Assembly (NCBI GenBank): GCA_033964015.1
Contig: CM066913.1
Location: forward strand, 29,724,790 to 29,788,789
Origin: Scolanthus callimorphus
Taxonomy: Eukaryota > Cnidaria > Anthozoa > Actiniaria > Edwardsiidae
DNA: 64,000 nt
Direction: 5' to 3'
The position numbers and the translations under genes were made by a program. The number at the start of each line of letters is the position of its first letter. The first letter of the stretch is position 1. Positions 11,648 to 23,617 of the stretch are shown piece after piece. The notes below the pieces were generated by a model. That model saw only the letters and a program-made list of their open reading frames with translations, was not told the origin of the DNA and searched no databases.

Positions 11648-11938
11648 GAATTACCACCGTATGCATTGCTACGCGGGCCTCAAAATTCACTGGCGATTGG
11701 CGATTTTACGCAAGAAATCCAAGAAAACTGTTAATTTTTTCTTGAACCCGAAAGTTAAACATTCGAGGCAAAGAAGCCAAAGGACAGCTTAGAACCACCG
11801 GTTTGGTTGATTTGGCAATCAATTTTGACCCACAGCTGAAGAAACCAGCGTTTTGGTTTGATTGACGGCTAAAAATCACCAATCGCCCATCGCAGCATTG
11901 AATTTTCGAGGTCGCGTAGCAGTGCATACAGTGGTAAT
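11648..11938. mobile_element. TIR element, GCATTGCTACGCG ends
   Basis: ATTACCACCGTATGCATTGC at the left pairs with GCAGTGCATACAGTGGTAAT at the right; subterminal CAAAATTCA and GGCGATTGG blocks also pair. A related single end lies at 10085-10135. Confidence 0.75.
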
Positions 11939-12124
11939 GTTAATTGCGCCTGTACAGTAAAATGTTCTGACCTGAACACTTTTTTTATATCGAAAATGGC
12001 GGTGAAGCAGTGTATTGTGGGCAGGGTCAGACACGAGAGCATAATCGTATCAAGCCACGCGTTTGTTTTTATTTATATACACTTTACACAAAAATCAACA
12101 AAATCGCTAAAAATGTTTCAGTAG

Positions 12125-12540
12125 AATCCTATGATATCTCTTTCTTTGTGTAATTGAGGACGAGATATCATAGGATTCAAGTCTATTCAAAGCGTTCAGT
12201 CGGTAGATTCCGCCGAAAATAGCACTCAAAAAGGCGATATCGCCCTCGTCGCTGCCGACTCGTACGACATCGCTTTTTTCGTGCTATTTTCTTAGCGGAA
12301 TCTAGCCTCCTGAAGCTTTGAATAATCCTATATCCTATGATATCTCTTTTTTGTGTAAATTGAGGACGAGATATCATAGGATTCAAGTATATTCAAAGCG
12401 TTCAGTCGGTAGATTCCGCCGAAAATAGCACTCAAAAAGGCGATATCGCCCTCTCGTCGCTGCGCGACTCGTGCGATATCGCTTTTTTCGTGCTATTTTC
12501 TTAGCGGAATCTAGCCTCCTGAAGCTTTGAATAATCCTAT
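12125..12540. repeat. Tandem pair of ~206-bp hairpin-rich units
   Basis: Two near-identical copies start near 12128 and 12334. Each holds two hairpins: CCTATGATATCTC pairing with GAGATATCATAGG, and GATTCCGCCGAAAATAGCAC pairing with GTGCTATTTTCTTAGCGGAATC, each ending in the same AAGCTTTGAATAATCCTAT. Likely a tandemly duplicated MITE. Confidence 0.9.
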
Positions 12541-12840
12541 AGAATCCCATGCTATGACTCTATCTCGCGTGCTGATTGGCTGAAATCGAGGGAGATTTTT
12601 TGGGGAATTACATGGCTGCAAAAGTAGAATTCAATGAAAACACAGGACACCCACGAAATTTACAATTTATCAAGCGAGAAAGCAAGAACAATTACTTTCT
12701 AAAGTTTTAAACGCTTCGCTAGCAAGGTTTTTAAGTTGCATTTCCTGAAATTGAAACAGCGCAATGGCTTCTTTGGCGCGCGTAAAGCCTTTTTTTGTAA
12801 ATTATTAAATCAATAAAACCTTCGGCATGGGATTCAAAGA

Positions 12841-14414
12841 AAATCCATTACCCGACTCAGGAATTCCACACTAAGGGACCGATCGTTTATTACGTCTACG
12901 GGGGGGGGGGCGGTGGAATTTGGGTGGGGGTGAAAATTTAGAAGACATAGATTTTAGGGGGGTAATTTTTTGGCATCTTCTCTCAAAACAGGGGGTAATT
13001 TTTTCAGAGACACTGTGGTTCAAATTAAATAATAACATGTACAAGCTATCGTGTCGTGGCATACAGCGCCAAGCCCTATAGCGAGTGCGCCAATGTCGGC
13101 GCGCTTCGCGCGCATAGGAATGTACAGTACAGTTTTTGAGAACGTGCGCAATGGAATGTCTACGAATGTCATTACAAGGAGAAAAAACTAACTCTCCCCA
13201 AAAAGACGCTCTGCAGTAAAAGCATCGGAACAGTCTCAGTTCGAAAAAGAAGGCCTTATTATTAGGCAAGCGTGAGTTCGAAGTAACGAGGATAGAGCTT
13301 CGTCATTTGGACCCTGCTTCACGCACATTTGCGATCTTTGTTTACTACACACAGCAAATGGAATTAGTTCATCTACCTTTTCTTTGAGGTTTGGTGAAAT
13401 GCGTTCATGCATAAAATTAGAGCGCGCTTCGCGCGCAACAAAAGAGAAATTTTTGTAAATTGTTTTTCATTAGTTCAAACAGGGTTAATGGTTGGTTACA
13501 GGGTGGGGGTAAGCTTTTTAGAACATCGATGTTATGGGGGGTTATTTTTGCGTCGCCTTTTTAATGAGGGGGGTGCGAATTTTAATATTCAATAAATTTA
13601 GAAAACCACCGCGCCCCCGGGGACGTAATAAACGATCGGTCCCTAAATCTCACTTAAGGTTACTGAGAACCTTCGTGCACGTACTCGGAAAACAAATCAT
13701 ACAACTCTTTAGTTTAACCAAAACATGTCAACCTATATATCATTGGAAAGCTTATAAAATGGACTAGCAGACTATGACAAAAAGAAATAATTTTTTGATA
13801 AACAGAAATTTTTTGAAGGTTTTATTAAAACTGTGGGTGTGACACTTCCAAGAGCTATCGCTGCCGAACTGCTTGACCTTGACTCCCAAGTAAAACATTG
13901 TTTTAATACTTAAAAGTGTTTCTCAAAAACTGTGTCTGCGTTTTTTAAAATTTTGCGTTGTTCAAAAGTTATGAAACTTTTAAATTTCCAAGGTCAAATT
14001 TTGTAGAATTTTCACGCTCTAAAAATTTAGAAAAATCATAACTTTTGAAGTAAACAAAATTTTAAAAAAGGCAGACACGGTTTTTGAGAAACACCTTTAA
14101 GGAATAAAACGCTGTGTTTCTTGGGAGTCAAGGTCAAGCAGTTCGACGGCGATAGCTCTTGAAAATGTCACACTCAACTTTTTTTATAAAAGCTTTAAAA
14201 AATTCTGTTTAATAAAAAGTTACTTCTTTTTGCCATAGCCCGCTAGACCATTCTATAAGCTTTCCAACGATATATAGGTTGACATGTTTTGGTAAAACTA
14301 AGGACGAGTATGATTTTTTTTTCCGAGGACGGGCGGGAAGGTTCTCAGTAACCTTAAAAAATCGATTTTTCGCGTGAGATTTAGTGTGGAATTCCTGAGT
14401 CGGGTAATGGATTT
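12841..14414. mobile_element. Fold-back element interrupted by the Harbinger-like insertion
   Basis: Outer arms AAATCCATTACCCGACTCAG and CTGAGTCGGGTAATGGATTT, with long inner arms (for example CTGCTTGACCTTGACTCCCA at about 13870 pairing with 14120-14140). Without the insertion it would be about an 800-bp near-complete inverted repeat. Confidence 0.9.
12875..13643. mobile_element. Harbinger-like non-autonomous element, TAA target duplication
   Basis: 769 bp with ends GGGACCGATCGTTTATTACG and CGTAATAAACGATCGGTCCC, flanked by TAA (12872-12874, 13644-13646). G-run-rich subterminal blocks. Removing it with one TAA restores the host palindrome CACACTAAATCTCAC, which proves insertion into the fold-back element around it. 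Confidence 0.93.
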
Positions 14415-14633
14415 ACCTATAGAATTCATCGATATCTTCAATTGTGTGGATATGGCAAATATATGTTACTCAGGTGTCCGCGGTTGTGTATCGCATTGAT
14501 TTACGAGTGGCACTTTCCTATAGTAAAACTATCGTCTCTAAAGTACGAAATATTTGTCCAAAAAGAGGTGCCTTTTCGTGTGATAGTCCAACACGTTACG
14601 CCATGCTTGTGCTAAAATACATGAGACCATATT

Positions 14634-15188
14634 CTATTTAGTAGCCATAATAGCGTTAACAAGAGAGTTCATTCGTGGCCCACTAAAATCTTTAGGCCTT
14701 AAGTCATGCTCATTCTCAAATCCAAACACGAAATCCCTCTGATCTGTTTTCACACGTGTCGTTCCTGAGGGAGGCCAGCCGGCGGGCACGGACTTACCAA
14801 ATGAGATCGCCAGGATTCGGTCGTGTAGATGATTATTCTCGTCTACAAATTTGTACCTTCGCATGATATTAGCGACATGTTGCACACACGTATCCGTTAG
14901 ACGGATTAAGACGACGTTATTGACTCTCTCCAACCAGGACACATCGCGCAAAGCCTCGCTCCCCTCGGATATATTCACGAGTTTGGCTATTTTTATGCTT
15001 CCTGGTGCAGATTGAATGAGCGCGTCGCGGAAATTTTTCACCGTTTTTACCTCCTGAGGGTTCTCAGAGTTGTGAACTAGAAGGATATGCTTGACTCCAT
15101 CAAGAGAACTTCCTTGTGAAGGTATTTGCCTCTGTGGTACAGAACTTGCTTTTGTGGCGTTTTTCTTCTTTGATTGGTCAACTCCCAT
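14634..15188 (-). CDS. Small, probably N-myristoylated protein with a TIR/SEFIR-like core
   Basis: A 184-residue single-exon reading frame. The N-terminus MGVDQSKKK fits an N-myristoylation signal (Gly2, Ser6, basic 7-9), suggesting attachment to the inner membrane face. After a Ser/Gln-rich linker (residues 10-30), alternating strands and helices follow: KHILLVHNSENPQEVKTV, FRDAL, SIKIAKLVNI, SWLERVNNVVLIRLTDT, HDRILAISFG, DFVFGFENEHDL. This pattern suggests a TIR/SEFIR-like flavodoxin fold, but I cannot confirm the family or see a certain catalytic Glu. An acceptor (TTTCTTTTCAG, ending at 15212) just upstream suggests a spliced 5' UTR and a coding region all in one exon. Confidence 0.7.
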   Translation of the reverse strand: MGVDQSKKKNATKASSVPQRQIPSQGSSLDGVKHILLVHNSENPQEVKTVKNFRDALIQSAPGSIKIAKLVNISEGSEALRDVSWLERVNNVVLIRLTDTCVQHVANIMRRYKFVDENNHLHDRILAISFGKSVPAGWPPSGTTRVKTDQRDFVFGFENEHDLRPKDFSGPRMNSLVNAIMATK

Positions 15189-15399
15189 ATTGATTGCGCT
15201 ATTTCTTTAGCCTGAAAAGAAAGCAATGTTGTTATGTTTTAAGATCATTAAGGTGGGAGCCTAAAAAATTTCTAAATATTGAATGCAATCTAGCCTGCAT
15301 TTCAGCAGTCTTTTCTTCCTACACTCCGAACGTTGTGGGAGAAAAAATGCAATCCTGCTTTCAAAATCTTAAATGGTCTAGCATCACAGTATAAGCCTA

Positions 15400-15525
15400 G
15401 TTCGAGTGCGCATTCGATTTTAGTCCGAATTTCTTGATTTCTTTTGTTTAACAAGAACAAAGAGAAGTTAAACAAAAGATTCGGACTAAAATCGCATGCG
15501 CACTGAACACGAAATTTAAACTCCA
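15400..15525. repeat. Inverted repeat upstream of the myristoylated-protein gene
   Basis: GTGCGCATTCGATTTTAGTC and CTTTTGTTTAAC pair with GTTAAACAAAAG and GACTAAAATCGCATGCGCAC. Probably a small MITE about 200 bp upstream of the gene. Confidence 0.7.
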
Positions 15526-18500
15526 ACTACGCTTATTCGAACCCCACCCTATACTCTAAGAGATACCGAAGCTAAACTTAGTTAGCTTATCAGCTTACTT
15601 ATTTTACAGCAAACGGAAAAGAAACTATGAGAAGAGAAATTTTCGCGCGTCCGCCATGTAATACCATGTAATACCGGGCTGTGATTGAGATTGAGCCCGC
15701 CAGGCCATCCGGGTTCGCTCCATGTAATCGGGGTACACATCTTGAGTACAACTAGAAAGGAGGTGATGGAATTTTCCTAGTTTCCTTAGTTCGCCATGTA
15801 AATTTGTTCTTACGCGGACAGTATATCTCGCCATAAAAAATCGCCATCTTGCAAGACTTTTTTGTCTGGTGCCTTAGGCTACGTCCACACTTGGTGCCCG
15901 GGCACCAGTGCTTTGTCCGAATTTTGACTGGTCACTCGACAAAATGGTGTGTTCACATTTAGTGTCTGTGGTCGGGCTCCGTGCCCGGACATCAAGTTTG
16001 TACACAGCCTTCAGTTGTGATCGGAAATGATATTTTGCGAAATTGCTTAAAATATGATGTTTGTGTTAATGTTCATAAGAAAGGAAAATCAAAGGCACTC
16101 CCTGGCACCAAATTTGGCAGAGGAGAAGTTGTATACCTTTGGAGGAACTTTGCAATTTTGCCAGCCTATTTCAAAACCATTATATTCATTAGGAAGCCAA
16201 GTGTAAAATATTTTATTTCAAAGGCAAAATGCCGCCTAGAATAACTCAAAATCGGCTTGGAGAATTTTATCCAAACGTCTTATGCGTTTAAACAAGTATC
16301 TGATAAGCAGTAGGTGTTTAATTTAAAAAGTAAAGATTAGAAATCAACGTGGAAATTCATGCTAATTGAAAAGAGTGATTACCCACCCGTTCCGTTGCTA
16401 TGGAAACACTGATTAGAGTAAATTATGCATCAACTTGAACTTTAATCTTTCTTCAGCAAATTGTCCAAATGTCAAATCCACAGTTACCCGCATTTCAAAA
16501 TTGCGTTTGTTCAAATGAAGTGGTGGAGTGCAAGACAAACTATAGGCAGGACGTCCTCAACGCTTTGTTAAAAAAGAAAAAGAAAATAACCAAAATAAAA
16601 ACATTTCTTCCAAAAACCATTTGTTATTCTCTAAAAGAAAGCATTTTGAAAATTAAAGTCATCGCCGAATGGATTTTACAAAAAAGCAAGTTACATACTT
16701 ACAGTCCTCCTAGCGCGATTTTTTTGGTGCGCGATTCAACAGCGTGACCTCCTAGCAAATACAGGCAATGAAACCGGAGATTGATCTCTCAACCGTGAAA
16801 TAGGACATTGAATACAAGGCGAACATGAAGGGCTATTAAAAGCTCTTTTATGAGTCTTCAAAGTTCAAATCAATCAGGCAAAAGTCAGTGATGGATTTGT
16901 GAGACTTAGCTGTAGATGTTGTGAATGAGGTTCTAGGAATAAAAGAGCTAATTGCGATTTCTTCGGTACGTTTGTGCTTAATCTATGCATACAATCTGTG
17001 AGGGCGATTTACATATGTAGAGGACTTTAAAAACTCCTGTATATGCTCTATACAATATACATGCTTTTTCTGAAAACATACAACCCCCGCCCAAAATTTC
17101 CTTTCACTAAATAACTTCCCTTTTTCTTGATTCAACAACTGAAACGTAGCATGTAGACTCGGTTGCTTGTTCGGCGTCAGTACTGATGCTTTGTTGGGGT
17201 ACGTAAACAATAAAATCTTTCGAACGACAAAGCGTTTTACCAATAAATTATACCAGAATTTTCGACGCATAGTCTCTTACCTGGTCTGATACTTCTTATG
17301 TGACGTAGAGCTGAAGTTTTCGTTGGAATTCACGTCGACTGAGGGAAATGCTGTTGTTCCTTGTTGCACTGTAAGCGTGCGAACATGGGAAGGTGTTGGA
17401 ATGCTTGGTATCCATAAATTATGCCGTTACGTCATCATTTGTAGCCTCGCTTTAATCACTAAGGCATGAGCCGCCACTCGCACGTCTTATTGTCAGCGCA
17501 CACTTGTATAAATTATTCATTTTGATTTTTACATTTTTTCAATTGTTTTTATATCCAATTCTTATTAGTAAAAGTAAACTCGAAAACATCTTACATGTAA
17601 GTAGAAAAAAATCTTCCTGATCGAGTCAAGTAACAGGCTTTTTTAATTTTTAATCTCTTTGCAAACAGCAAAAATCGTTATTTGGGTGGGGCGGGGTTTT
17701 TAGGCCTGTTCCGATTGCGTCGAAAATTATTGAATTAAGGTGCCGCAAAAATGTATTGGACATTGAATCGTCTCAACCGAAATCAGCGGGCATTTAGGGG
17801 CTTTCAGAGAGAAAACAAAGTCAAGCCATAAGCCTGATGTCTCGCACAGAACAATACTGATAGATAGATAGTAAGTTTAATAAAGCCTCTTGCAGCTAAA
17901 CGCGGAATTACAGGCAGTAGTCTGCTATACGTGTATGATACATGCAATGAATTTGGCAATAAACTGGCCGATCAACAAGCTTGGTTTTAAGGCTGAGTTT
18001 TATGTGCGTTCATTTTGTGTCGGCCCGACTTCTAAAAACCTATTGCGATTCAACACAGTTTTTTTTTGTCGGATCATAGCAGCCGGGGCTCGACAAATCG
18101 CCGCGTGAAATGCTCTGAAACCTGATCGAGCCGACAATCGGCTCGACAAATCGGCGCTCACAATGGCATCAGCCATTCTTGTCCAAAATAATGATTCACA
18201 AAAGCAGAGCAACCACAAATACGGTTTCCCTTGTTAACCGGTCCTGAAGCATTTGCTGCACTCGTTTGCGCACGCATAGTCCCAGAGCTCGTCTCATCGC
18301 AGGGAGGTTCTGGCATAGGGACATCCATTTAAGGGCCTTCACTGATTGGCTATTTTGAACGTTGGGGCATGCGCAGAAAGTTGTTTCTCTCAACAGCTCT
18401 ATCCATCCCGTACCCAGAGCCCGTCATCTTTTGGCCAGCGGCAAGATTCAGCGGGATTCGGGGCTCTGGGGGAATCCGATTTCTAAGCATGCGTAGTAGA

Positions 18501-18638
18501 ACAAAATCGTAACAGAAAACATAAAACTTTAAAAGTTTCTTAAAAATCGATACCCACTGCAGAGCCCTAAATCTTGCCGCTAGCCAGACGGGCCCGAGAT
18601 TACGGCTAGCTCTGTACCGCTTGCGCAGTCGTCAACAT

Positions 18639-18854
18639 TCTCGTACCCAGAGCTCCCCGGCTCGTCTGCTCGCTGGGGAAGCTGGGGACATCCATTGAGT
18701 GCCGTCGCTGATTGGCTGATTATGAGCGTTGGAGCATGCACTTAAAGTCTTTCTCTCAGCGGCTCTGTATCAAGTCTCGCGCATGCGTCAGTGGCTGTCA
18801 CCAGAGCCTCCCCCCGCGAGGCGATAAGCCGGGGAGCTCTGGGCTCGAGAATAT
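18639..18854. mobile_element. CCAGAGCTC-family MITE, near-complete copy
   Basis: Ends CATTCTCGTACCCAGAGCTC and GGGGAGCTCTGGGCTCGAGA, about 215 bp, interior with GATTGGCTGATTATGAGCG and CGCATGCGT. Other copies or fragments lie at about 18270-18420, 24153-24292, 24333-24480, 25052-25258 and 34320-34436. Confidence 0.85.
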
Positions 18855-20198
18855 ACGCATACCTAAGAGGACGGCTTGTTGCCAACGTTCGACGGACTCG
18901 AGTAAAATGTAACTGTCACGGCTAGAAACCGAGCCTACGTGAAATGTCTATAACAAGATATTCCAAGCCAATTTAACTTTTGAAATAATCGGGCTCTCAT
19001 AGTGTCACAAAATATATATTATATATTATCACCCAAAAAGCCTATAACCCTGAAGCGCAAAGGATAATGGGGCATCTAAACTGTTACTGTTTGATCTGAA
19101 TTTAGACAGTTATCGCAACCACAGGTAAAATTATTAAATTTCAGCACATTTCTTAATGTTTGTTTCTAATAATTTACAGAAACCCAAATAAATCTTTACC
19201 CATACTCCCTAGCGCACTAAGCTTTGTCGCTTTTTCCAGTGACAACGTATCCTGGAAACGGTTGGCTCCAAGCTGCATTCGTGTACAATACGTCGCGGCG
19301 TCTTGGCTTAGTGTGGTACCCAGAGGGTATGGGATGGGAGGCGGTGGGCAAAAAAATGGAGGTTCACGCACCCACTTCACTCGAGGTCTCTATCTCTTGC
19401 ATGTAATATACACTGATATAGTTGGCTCGTGCCGACTGTAAAACCTCTTCTGCACACGTCACACAGCAGTAACAAAACAAATGGATATATATACTCTGTT
19501 TTCGAAGCGTTTGACCCCAAGAAGCTGTCTAAAGAGGAGCCGTAAAGTTTATAAACAATACTGAAACTTGACCGTCGTTTGCTGATATAATCAGTGAGTT
19601 TATTTTCTATCTCGAGTTGCGAACGGCACTTGGACCACCTCAGTGCGTAAACTATCAATCTTAACTCCCCTTCACTTGATCTTATTAGATTTTCCGGTGC
19701 CGGAGTGCGAACAGGAAGCTAATAGAGACTTTCCTTATGATCTCGACCATAAAGAACACGGTGATGTTACAATAGACCCTTTTCAAATGGCCGCCGCAAA
19801 TTCCCATGTCTTATTAAAATTAAACTGACTGAATCAAATACTGGCACTAGAGAAAGAGTATCCTCACATTAGTAATAATTTAAATTTTCGTTATATGCCA
19901 AATGCTATATCGGCCGGAAAGCAGAGTCTGAAAAAAACATTTTACAGATACATGACGCATACCCGGCCAGTCATACAAACGTTTGCAAATTTTCGTTTTC
20001 TCGGAAGATTTTGGATATAATGCAGCGCAATTTTGTAGTTTTACTAAAGTGATCATGTGTGTTCTAGTGCTGGTGTTCATTTTTAACAAAAATCGATTTG
20101 AATTTTCGGCGGCCATTTTGGAAAAGCGTCTATTTACAGGGACGATAATAAGTCTGATCCCATTTGGAGTTCTGAGAAAAGGCGGGGGCCTCGACATT

Positions 20199-20435
20199 GA
20201 GACCCTGTCCACACCTTTGTGCTTTCAAAAAAAAGAAAAAAAAAGGCGTGCCACACGTAACGTTTTCGAATCGTTTCTGTCCATTCACACGTTCAAAAAA
20301 ATCCACTCTGGGTGGCGTTTTCAAAAATATGCGTTTTCGGTCATTGTTTTCATCGTATACCTGAAGACGATAGCCGTATCCGTAAAAAAAAAGTTCAAAC
20401 GCAAACGCAATCGTGTGGACCATGGACGGGGTCTC
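20199..20435. mobile_element. hAT-like MITE remnant
   Basis: Ends GAGACCCTGTCCACAC and GTGTGGACCATGGACGGGGT with CTC; interior blocks of the CCACCC/GGGTGGCGTTTTC type. Target duplication not readable. Confidence 0.6.
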
Positions 20436-20489
20436 AGAAATCTGGAAGGTGCCACGAGGGATCTAACGTGGACACCGGAAACCGTCTTA

Positions 20490-20707
20490 GGCCAGTTTCA
20501 GACGTCGAACTTTTGCCGCGTCGAATAGAATTTCATTTGCAGCCTAGAGGTCTAGAGCAAAAGGTAACTCTAAATAAACCATGGCAGAACAAAAAGGGAT
20601 GTATAGTTTGTTTTTTCTTGTTTATTCTTCCTTTGGTTATGAATTGGTGAAAACCAGTCGACTGAATTAGATTCGACGCGGCAAAAGATCGACGTTTGAA
20701 ACAGGCA
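20490..20707. mobile_element. MITE, probable TTA target duplication
   Basis: About 218 bp with inverted ends CAGTTTCAGACGTCGA, then CTTTTGCCGCGTCGAAT, matching ATTCGACGCGGCAAAAG and TCGACGTTTGAAACAG at the other end. TTA lies just outside both ends (20487-20489, 20708-20710). Confidence 0.8.
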
Positions 20708-21628
20708 TTACATATGGCATTAATGGATTTGAAATCAAACGTAAAAGCAATTTGCAATTAACGAATAGTTTAAGAATATCATCTGGTGTCTCTAGCGCAT
20801 CAAACGCCAAGACGGGAAAGCTTGATCATGATAACGGGGTTTACACACTCCTAGATAGGAAACATTACATCGCGCTGTCAGCTTCGTGGCGTTAGGCATT
20901 TAATTGCGCTTCGTCAGCTTCATTGCCACCAGCGAAAATGGGCAAGTCTGATTGGCCGACAACGCAGAAAAACACCCAATAAAGGCCCACTCGATGGTTT
21001 GAATGCATAGGGTCGCGTGAACGTATTTTTAAGTAGAAAACTAGAGGGTGAGAGTGAGAAAGGGGAAACACATATTGTCTCCTAGGGAGCGGGTACTCCC
21101 TTATTTATTTACGGGCTGCGCGGGATACTAAGGTGCCGCGCTGAGGGTAATGAATTGGCTCAACACAGGGTATTTTTTTGCGGACTTTCACAGTCTCTAC
21201 AGCAGTGTTGCTCGCGTTGTGTTTCCCTCTAGAACAGGCCCAGTTTCTAGGCACATCCCTACCAAATTTCTAGGATCCGAAAAGCGAGGCGCACTTCCCC
21301 CTCCCACTCGACTCACTTTCGGGTTCTCCCAATACTTCTCTTTGCACTTTTTCTTTTCACATACTAATTCTAAACGCAAGAGCGCGTTGGACGCGTGTGT
21401 GAGAGATTGTTATCCCAAACTGTGACAATGTTTACGATAACAAGCTGATGATTAGGATACAAGCCATTAAAGTTCAGCTGTGTTTGCAAAACAAACTCAT
21501 CATTTGTCATTTATTTGTATTCGGTATCTTACTCTCACCGTCTCACAGTCTTAAATTGCTTTCAAAGTGTTACGGGATCAATAGAACAACACGACACCGC
21601 TCAATAATCGAGAGGTAAATTTTACATA

Positions 21629-21865
21629 ATGAAACGGCAAAACCTGCAAAATCATTTGCGAGCATCGGAACTGGAGAGGCAACGAGTCAAGCGTTTGAAT
21701 GCAGCGTTTGGTCAGCTCAAATGGATACTGAATCTAGACTCTAAGACTTCTAAAATTGAGACGCTAAAACGAGCGAAGTCGCGTATAGAGGAACTAGAGG
21801 AACTACTGAGTGTTCCATCAAACCGTGAGGTAGGAATTAGGGAGTGTTTTGCAGGTAGACCATAA
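21629..21865 (+). CDS. bHLH transcription factor (group A-like), possibly a first exon
   Basis: Seventy-eight codons holding a full bHLH domain at residues 11-60. Basic region: ASELERQRVKRLN, with the DNA-contacting ERxRV. Helix 1: AAFGQLKWIL. Loop: NLDSKTS. Helix 2: KIETLKRAKSRIEELEELL. ERxRV and SKIETL are typical of group A factors such as achaete-scute or atonal relatives. The basic region is thinner than usual, with Ser-Glu-Leu before ERQR. A donor-like GAG/GTAGGA at 21828/21829 suggests the frame may be spliced after about residue 66. If not, the protein is a minimal bHLH with an 18-residue tail. Family-level assignment is not possible here. Confidence 0.68.
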   Translation: MKRQNLQNHLRASELERQRVKRLNAAFGQLKWILNLDSKTSKIETLKRAKSRIEELEELLSVPSNREVGIRECFAGRP

Positions 21866-22749
21866 GCAAATATGTACCCTTATTGTTGGAGGAGCACCTC
21901 GGAATAGCAGACCTTCGGACGTCAGTATCAAATTGGAATGTATTTATTGAATTTCTCCTTTTGCGGGAAACCCATGTACAGGGCATGTTCGTCCCCAAAT
22001 CAGTAATATGTGCGCGAAATATGACTTCATATGACGTCATCTGGTCATATACGTTTTAATTCAATTTTGTGTGCGACTAGCCATCACATTTCTGGCAAAT
22101 AGGTCGCAAGCTGGTTACGCCATACAAAGATCTGATATAAGCCAGCAATTTTATCTAAATGTTTCTTTTAAATTTCCACTTGGCACAAAAAGCTAGAACC
22201 TGCTGATAGTGTTGGAAAAACTGCGCCCAAAAATTTGTCAATTGACCGAGTAAAAACATCGGACCCCGCGACTGAGTTTATCGTCTCTAAATTTTAACCT
22301 GTCGTCCTGATGAAACCTTCAGTTTAGCATAAAGAGAAACTGACTGCTGTTTTCAAATTAATTTCTAATAAATGTCCCAGAGTACGGTGATCAACTCCTA
22401 AATGAGCATATTTTGGAGTTGACATGTATGTGCAAAAGTCGAATGCAAATCGAAATGCCGACTAAATCATTTTCGGTAAAATATCTGATTACGTACGTAC
22501 AGTTTCGTTATACAGATTTCTTTGTTCGTATATTTTTATGATCTCCTTAAGATGTTCACAAACAACGTGAAATTCTACAATTGCGTGCCTATTTTTATCC
22601 TTCAAATAAGACGCGTAATGAATTTGCGGACATAGATTTTGGCCGCTTTTCGCACAATTAAGTTGAATCCCTACTGAACCATATCAAGAAAGTGGTGTCA
22701 TTTTCGTACGACCATCATGACTTGACCTCCTTAGCTACAGTATCCAAGA

Positions 22750-22966
22750 TAGAGCGGATTTCAGATGAGTGTCAAAAACCAAACGCAAAATAGCAAACCA
22801 CTAGCCAATCACGAGGGGAAGCCATTCAACAACAAACCAATCAGGAGGCGAAGTAAGTCAGACTTGTGTTTAGTCATGGCGTGGCAATGGCGCGTTTTGT
22901 TTCGACCAAAAAAAAAACGCTCACTACGCTCACCTTACGTCTCGGCGGTCATCTGAATCCGCTCTA
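22750..22966. mobile_element. GAGCGG-type MITE, 217 bp
   Basis: Inverted ends TAGAGCGGATTTCAGATGA and TCATCTGAATCCGCTCTA. The outer TA is consistent with a Tc1/mariner-type target duplication. AT-rich, CCAAT-like interior, no coding frame. Confidence 0.88.
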
Positions 22967-23465
22967 AGAAACAACATGATCGTCTATGTCATCATTGTCT
23001 CCTGTGTTTGGGCTCTGTCGAAGCGTTGCAAATCAAAATGGGTGTCTGATCTTCTGCATCAAAGCTCCCGAACTCACGTTAGATTCTTTCCCTTTGAGTG
23101 TGTGTGAAAGAAAAGTCGAGCTTCTTATCCCCTATTAAGTCTAGCAAATAGCTACTATCATTGGGGCAACATGTAAACTTGGGGGCGAGCTCTGTTCGCG
23201 TGAGGCGCCGGTTATAAATATCACATGTGCTTGAGGGATCCATTGTTGGGAAAAGCTGAATTTTCCATGACACAAAAATGGGAAGTGTTCGGATTTCATG
23301 GACAAACAAGTAACTTCCGCTACGGAACACTTAATCACCTATTCTCATGAATGGGTTTCTGCAGAAATTCCTTGTGCAAGGAGGCCGTGCCCCACCCCTT
23401 TTTATCCTCACTGTGCAAGGTTACACATATTCATGACAAGCTGTGGTAAATGCCACGCGTTGACA

Positions 23466-23617
23466 CAGGGGCGTAGCCAGGGGGGGCCCCCCTTTCTCTG
23501 AAACTTTCCCATACATATACTGTATTTGCTGGAGAAAATTTGAGCATTTTCGCCCCATGTTTTCACTATCCGCCCCCCCCCCCCCCCTTCAGAAATTCCT
23601 TGCTACGCCGCTACCCT
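23466..23617. mobile_element. Short MITE with GGGGCGTAGCC end
   Basis: ACAGGGGCGTAGCCAGGGGG at the left and CCTTGCTACGCCGCT at the right, with C-run and G-run subterminal blocks, about 150 bp. Confidence 0.65.

Larger units (their letters stand above)
7524..14633. other. Gene-poor, repeat-filled stretch
   Basis: Between two minus-strand genes. Contains the elements at 7917, 8865, 11648, 12125, 12841 and 12875. Short open frames here have no domains or splice support. Confidence 0.55.
15212..21628. other. Gene-poor stretch with MITEs
   Basis: Includes the 5' UTR and promoter of the myristoylated-protein gene near 15.2 kb and the promoter of the bHLH exon near 21.4-21.6 kb. Otherwise MITE copies at 15400, 18270-18854, 20199 and 20490. 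A short frame at 19690-19827 (DFPVPECEQE...) after a weak acceptor could be a terminal exon but is unsupported. Confidence 0.45.

Noticed and set aside
12871..13269. 132-codon minus-strand frame
   Set aside because: Lies inside the Harbinger-like MITE. Its ends read through the inverted termini, and there is no transposase similarity.
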